Positions 58,560 to 64,000 of a stretch of DNA of 64,000 bases are shown one piece after another. A program made the position numbers and the translations under genes. Origin of the DNA: Azolla caroliniana (taxonomy: Eukaryota; Polypodiophyta); the NCBI GenBank assembly GCA_043228905.1, contig JBHGNT010000009.1, positions 3,534,001-3,598,000 on the forward strand, written 5' to 3'. Position 1 is the first letter of the stretch. Each line of letters opens with the position of its first letter. The notes beneath the pieces are model-generated. The model had not been told where the DNA came from. It did no database searches and saw nothing but the letters and a program-made list of their open reading frames with translations.

Positions 58560-60342
58560 TTAAATTCTCTCCACATCATTGCAGAATTGATATAATAAAC
58601 AATAAATAAGCTTTGCTTTTAGCTCTCGAGCACCTCATTTTATGCTTCCTTTGTTAGCTAATCATCTCTAGCTCCTTGTCTAATTTCTTTTATGATCATG
58701 AACTGGATGAATTTTGATTTGTAACTAACAAGAAATTTAGTTTGTCTCATGGATGTTGTTTCCTATTTCCTAAAAACAACTATGGTCTCACCTTCAACCC
58801 TCAAAGAGCTCTAATGTGTACAACAACATGATCACCTTTACGAATTCCACATAATCTTTCTAACCATTGTTCAATTGGTGAAGCCAATAAACTTGGGGAT
58901 GCATGTGCATATTTCTTTATAATTTCAAAGATAACGGACTTCCCATTTCACAACATAATGGATTTGGTGCACAATGTCAACATCAATTGGTACCCACACT
59001 TTGCCTTTATTCACCATATTTGATGGTCATGCACACCAAATGGCTTGTCTTAACTCATCAATCACTAGATGGTACCCATGTTCACATGACATGGTTCTCA
59101 ATCCATTATGTTTGCATGTTTTTCCACTATACTTCAATGAATTCAAGAATTAAAATTAACTTGTATTTTGTTGGAATAAATAAATAAAATAAACTTGATA
59201 TTTGCATAAAATTCTCCAAATGCACAACATTTTGAGGGAAGAATGAATGAAAGGCTTTGAAAAATTGTACTCTATATAAACTACTTTTGGATGGCAAATT
59301 GTGAAGTTTTGCAATAAACAATGTCCTAACTAGTCCATTGGGTTAGGCCAAAAGTGGTGTCGCGTTATTAAGGAATGTTACCAAATAAATACAATGTACT
59401 AAAATATATTTTGACACTTTTAAAGAAAGAAACAAGATCATTGGATAGAGATTGCTTTTATACTACTAGAAAAGCTAGAATGAGAGATATTCTTAATAAC
59501 ATTTTGCAGCCATTGTATTTATACATGGAAAGTTTCAATTAGTTATTGCCTATAGATCTAGAAGCTTGACTTAAGTTTTTAAATCATGGCATGGTGGTGA
59601 ATAGCAAAGTTATGCTTTATGGCCTGAAAGTTATGGGTTGTAGTCTTGTTTGGTGTTGCATTCAATATAAAAGTTCTCCATGACTTTACTTTGAAACCAT
59701 GCAATTTGCAATCTATTCCAATTCAGTACCAATATGCCTCCACATTGTTGCTTGTTGGCTAAAGCAAGAACTAGTACACAAACTTTCAGTCACTTGTGGT
59801 ATAACAAAAAATTGTTTGCTTCTATAAATATCGTTTAACAAAGCACTTTCCACAAACTCAAGAGTTGAAGTCCACACTACAAAATGAACTTTTGCAAAAT
59901 TAATTTAATTTTGTTAAGACTAACAATATTGTTATTGGCAACCACAAGTTTCAATTAGTTTTTTTTTATAATATTCTCTTCTCATCCATCATCTTCGCAA
60001 AGAACTACTAGAACAAGGATTGAACACAAGGGTAAAATGTGAGTTCTAGTTTCTCATCTACATGTGTAGGCTGATGGTATAAGACATGTCCTTTTCTTAT
60101 ACCATGACATGCAGATGAGGATTATACTTATAGTTATAGGAAGATCTTTTGTAGTGGAAATCAAGTTACTGAAAAATGCTTCTACATGTTTCTTTTGGAT
60201 AAACCTTTCCAATAGTGAAAGCATTGCCAAAAAGACAAAGAGAACTCACAGATGGAGTTTATATCACTTCTCTGGTGGTGAGCAAGGTTCTTCCTTGCAA
60301 GCATAATATCAAGATTTCCATTCATTCACAATGACACACACC
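58560..60342. other. intergenic, no supported gene
   Basis: About 1.8 kb of AT-rich sequence. No frame with a recognisable motif. Confidence 0.4.
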
Positions 60343-62205
60343 TTAAATTAAGAAATCTCGGTTGACTGAAAGTTCATCACGCAATCTTCTTATGAATTCT
60401 TCACCCCTCAACTCTCCTGAACCTTGCCAAACTTCATGCCTAACATACAAAGCACTCGCTCCAGCCATCTTCATATCTAGTGCTTCTTCTATAGACATTA
60501 TACCCTGAAACTCAACAGATAAAATGAGAACTCTATCCATCATATGAGCTCCAATATATCTATTTTGTTTTCAAACACTCCATACCACAATAGCTTCAAC
60601 ATCATTTGGAATCTCTTTAAGTAGAGATCTGGCCACATCTTGCCTAAAACCTGGTAGAGATAGCTGCAATATAATGCTTGAAGAGTCAGGGGAGTAAAAA
60701 ACACCAATACACAAGCTGTAATATATTAAGTCTCATAACTAAAAGATTACCGATAATTTGACAGATAAATTTATCCCATAGACCAAAACTCCCATCTTCG
60801 ACACTGCTTCCAGCTCCTTAAGGTTCACAATCTGCCACACATTCAACTTTAATTTTTTTTAAAAGGCACTTGCAAAGTATTACAAGTAAAAAATCAACAC
60901 CAGGATCTAGCGAAATTAAGGGTTTGGGCTGTGAAATTTATCATCCTCAGTACATAAAGCATATATATTGACACTATAATTATATTACAGTCACAAAAAG
61001 AATATCAAGGCACACACCTCAACAATTGGGTCCAACCCCAAAGACATGGCATAGCTAAGTATCCCTGGTAAACCTGTACCCTTCCATAAAAAAGGTTATT
61101 GCCCACTATTGATAAATGTAAACTTTAAACATGAATCTAAGTTAGTACCATTTTGGAGCACTGCGTATATGGTAGTTAGAGCAGCTGCCCCAGCCTCCCT
61201 TGTCTCAGCAACCTGTACCACTGGTGGATATAAGCAACCCATTCTGCAGTAGAGCAATCTGAATACATATTGGAGAAGAAAGACACCTGTAATGGATGGA
61301 GAATCCAATCGGCTCGAACAACCGGTATTTGAAAAGCTGCATGGTTCACTTGACCTCAATGAATAGAGATAGTGACTATCATGCAGATAGGCAAAAAGCA
61401 TATTCAAAATTTTGGAGGATGAATGCATATGCAATAAATGTGCAACAAAATAACAGATTCAATGCCTAATACAATACAGAGTTGTACTGAAACTAAAATA
61501 TATGCAATAGTTGATGCATCCACAGATTTTGAAATAGACTACATCATTGATGGTCGTACAAACATAGAGGTATGCAACACACTTGCTTCATATTGCATCA
61601 ATAGATTCCTCTGTGAATGAGGCCATTTGCAATGCCAATGTATCATGACATGGAAAAAATGTGGAGGTTCTCGCTTCACACATTATACTATATACGTTGC
61701 ACCTAACTACAAAACCGTATTCTCTTCCGCACGGGGAAACTGCACAAATCACTACATGTTCCCATCCTGTTGTTTGAACCATTGCTTCAATGTGAGATAG
61801 GACATTGGGGCACAAGTGATGAGAATAGTCAATTATGCACACTTTCCTCTAAACAAGTTCAAGAGTCTAAGCATCATACTTTAATACAATGCTTTGCCTT
61901 GATCACATTGAACTATGCTTTCCACACATCTTTGGTCAAACCCAATCCTTGCATGAATTTCTATCACAATGTGCACTTTGGATTGCAACATTAGTAAAGT
62001 TCTTGAACATCGAGAGTTGTTACTATTTCCACATGTAGAACATGAAAATGTTATATATTTGGTCTCATAGGTTATATTTGAACTCCGACGACAATAATAA
62101 AAGTTATCTGTATATCTCTCTCTCTCTCACACACACACATATGTAATACGTGAAAATGTTATATTTTGGTCTCATAAGATATATTTGAACTCTGAAGACA
62201 ATAAT

Positions 62206-62276
<71 letters not shown>

Positions 62277-63003
62277 TGAGCATGCGATTAGATAGTACAC
62301 TCATATGTTGTGGATAAGTGGGAAGAAATACCATTGCTAACTGCCACAAGATCAGACAAGCCATCAGGAGACATCTCCTCATCAGTGCAGACAGCAATTA
62401 CATCAACACCTGAAACATCTTTACATAATGAAACATCTACGATATACAATCCATAAAACCACAAGAAAAACCTTCACAAAATGAAGAATCCATTTAAATG
62501 ACATAAAAAGGAATCCTAAAATGAATGGTCCATGGTATCACAAGAAAAATGCAATTAAAGAATCCATTTTAGAACCACCAGAAAAAGAAAAGGGCTCACA
62601 AAATGGAGAACTCTGAACAAAGAAAAAGGAAAAAGAAGGAGATTTACTTGCCTGATTGCACATAGCCCTTGCATCGGTGGGCAAGAGAAGTAGGCGACTC
62701 TTCGGGGTCAATCCGAGCAACTTCCGCAATTATGGAGATCCGGGGCCAGTTCATGCGGATAGCCCGGACAAGGGCATTAGGGTCCGAGGAAGGGGAAGTG
62801 GAGATAAGCCTGGCTTGAAGCTCTTCTGGCTGCTGCAGCTGCAGTGAGCTTAGCTGAGATTGAAGGAACCGCTGCTTGCTCTGTAGAATGCTCTTCAAGG
62901 TGCGCTGTGGAGGAGAGTTGGGGTTGGGGTTGGGGTTCCCACCGAAGCCCTGATCCATTTCTGCTTTCACCCTAGCTGTCGCCGTAGCGAGCTGCAACGC
63001 CAT
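60343..63003 (-). CDS. indole-3-glycerol-phosphate-synthase-like TIM-barrel protein
   Basis: Seven exons: 63003-62652, 62409-62332, 61286-61149, 61073-61018, 60831-60751, 60663-60586 and 60504-60343. They give 314 residues (two more if the start is 63009). The N-terminal helix RTLKSILQSKQRFLQSQL, then IIAEVARIDPEESP, corresponds to the IGPS stretch that normally reads IAEVKKASPS; the catalytic lysine is not there. VDVIAVCTDEEMSPDGLSDL, AGAAALTTIYAVLQNG, GLDPIVEIVNLKEL, VYGINLS and IMSIEEALDMKMAGASALYV follow in the order of the barrel strands, ending in a variant of the phosphate-binding strand. The family makes indole-glycerol phosphate in tryptophan synthesis, but the altered residues suggest a divergent, perhaps non-catalytic, plastid paralogue. 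Intron 1 has a GC donor (CAATCAG|GCAAGT), the only choice that keeps frame. The third exon's start is the least sure. Confidence 0.82.
61575..62105 (+). mobile_element. LINE 3' end (copy B) inside intron 2 of the IGPS-like gene
   Basis: It parallels copy A (CTTGCTTCAT ... TTCCTCTGTGAATGAGGCC ... ACCTAACTACAAAACCGTATTC). The zinc motif is damaged (LCTLSSKQVQ instead of LCTLCPKQVR) and the frame is broken. The 3' UTR ends GGTCTCATAGGTTATATTTG. It lies antisense to the host gene. Confidence 0.8.
62106..62275 (+). repeat. duplicated LINE tail and (CT)n(CA)n microsatellites
   Basis: After the first tail's CT/CA run (62118-62140), GTGAAAATGTTATATTTTGGTCTC repeats the end of the 3' UTR (62150-62210). 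A longer (CT)n-(CA)n run follows to about 62273. The simple repeat is therefore attached to each copy of the tail. Confidence 0.75.
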
Positions 63004-63009
63004 CGGCAC

Positions 63010-64000
63010 GAAGATGAACGGATTGATGGAAGGGAATGGATGAACAATGTCTGTTTCCTGTTGATCTATCTCCTTTCAGAGAGATGATGATGATGATGAT
63101 GATGCGTTCATCATCTGTTTCCTGTTGATCTATTATCCCCTTTCAGATATGTACATTGTAGATGATACCTTTGTCCTCCTGTGGAGAACAAACAATGTAT
63201 GTATAGCATCTGATACATACATACATACATATATCAATGTGATACATATACATATATGTGAAAGGAGATAAACTAGAAACAAGAGCCTTCCTCGGAGACC
63301 ATTCCGGAGCTCATATGGCTGGGAAGAACCGAGCCGAGCTCGTATGGCCTGAAAGAAATGTCTTCTAGATTAACCGGTCCGCTAGAAATGTATCGGGCAG
63401 GGAACCCGTGTATTGACTCTGGCCTTTGCCCGGCCACACACACAAAAAGAAAAAACCTTGACCCGCGTCGCTTGTAAACTGTGTAAACTGAATAAGAAGT
63501 TTGTCCCTCGTGACTACCGAAAACTTTTCGTTTATCTATCCTTTTGATAAAGCGACTCCCAATGCAACCGATCCATTTTATCATAGGCTACTATCAGCTT
63601 CACTCCCACATGCACGCACTAAATTTATAAATATGATAATGTTTATACACAAGTTCATGGCACCCATGAGAGCTTCGTGACATTTTCTAGAACAATCTTC
63701 AAAAAGTATCAAGGGTTTTTGTCATTTAACGATCAGAATCCCACACAATCATGTATTACACTTACACATGGACAAAAGTAAATCAATCACCTCTTCACAT
63801 TGTACACTCAAAGGTAAGAGAAAGAATATGTTGGTATTTGTTTCTATTGTCCTATACTTCTATGCATTTCTAACCACTTTCCAAACTAAAGTACATTTAT
63901 GCAATGATCTTCATATTCATATTGTAAGCTTGAACTTATGGCCTACATAACACAATCTTCACATGTAATTGGTGTATGTTACAAGTTATATTGATCAGTT
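63010..64000. other. 5' flank of the IGPS-like gene, no further gene supported
   Basis: It holds a (GAT)n run at about 63083-63103 and a near-repeat of CATCTGTTTCCTGTTGATCTAT against GTCTGTTTCCTGTTGATCTAT at 63050. A (CATA)n run lies near 63213-63232. Frames beyond 63273 show no motif I recognise. The promoter of the IGPS-like gene should be here. Confidence 0.4.

Noticed and set aside
63211-63260. CATA-repeat as a telomere-like or CRISPR-like array
   Set aside because: It is a short microsatellite; no spacer-repeat pattern and no CCCTAAA-type telomere units are present in the window.

Overview
The window is nuclear DNA from a land plant. It has AT-rich intergenic sequence, spliceosomal introns up to 4.8 kb, many microsatellites, and relics of LTR elements, LINEs and tRNA-derived SINEs. 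A long intronless PPR gene, XTH, TAXIMIN and DOMINO1-type genes confirm a plant. The style of the PPR protein, and repeat proteins I associate with seed-free plants, suggest a fern or fern ally; that is inference only.

Layout. (1) 1-13.7 kb is a transposon-rich block. A truncated Ty1/copia element (minus strand) is interrupted on its left by another LTR-like sequence and sits inside a frameshifted transposase-like pseudogene. Next comes a decayed, intron-containing gene that reads as a ParB-like domain fused to a beta-class DNA amino-methyltransferase (4.96-7.85 kb). SINE-like tandem copies follow, then a copia element (9551-13723) with a 5-bp target-site duplication, no reverse transcriptase, and a mosaic 3' end carrying 181 bp of the pseudogene at 2.8-3.0 kb. 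(2) 13.7-28.8 kb is gene-poor. It holds an XTH gene with a Ser/Pro/Thr-rich and hydrophobic tail (minus, 18.8-20.4 kb) and a two-exon TAXIMIN peptide gene (plus, 23.8-24.9 kb). (3) 28.8-43.5 kb holds a DOMINO1/DCL-type gene with a 4.8-kb intron (plus), a Tls1/C9orf78-type spliceosome-associated gene with a GC-AG intron (plus), a triplicated 168-bp repeat, and the PPR gene (minus). (4) 45.7-48.5 kb is a six-exon FAD-dependent monooxygenase (minus). Its upstream side is a 280-bp TATG array followed by seven small hairpin repeats. (5) 52.5-56.9 kb is a gene joining a RimM/PRC-barrel-like segment to two helix-turn-helix-like 'GGF/GGY' segments (minus). (6) 57.6-63.0 kb has two LINE 3' ends, tRNA-like SINE pieces and an indole-3-glycerol-phosphate-synthase-like gene (minus) with a second GC-AG intron and a LINE fragment in another intron.

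The host genes look unrelated to each other, and no operon-like logic is expected. Exon models were assembled by eye from splice signals and frame continuity. For XTH, TAXIMIN, DOMINO1, Tls1, the monooxygenase and the IGPS-like gene, the summed exon lengths are exact multiples of three. The most unusual items are the ParB-methyltransferase relic, the mosaic copia 3' end, and the XTH tail with its duplicated 3' end.
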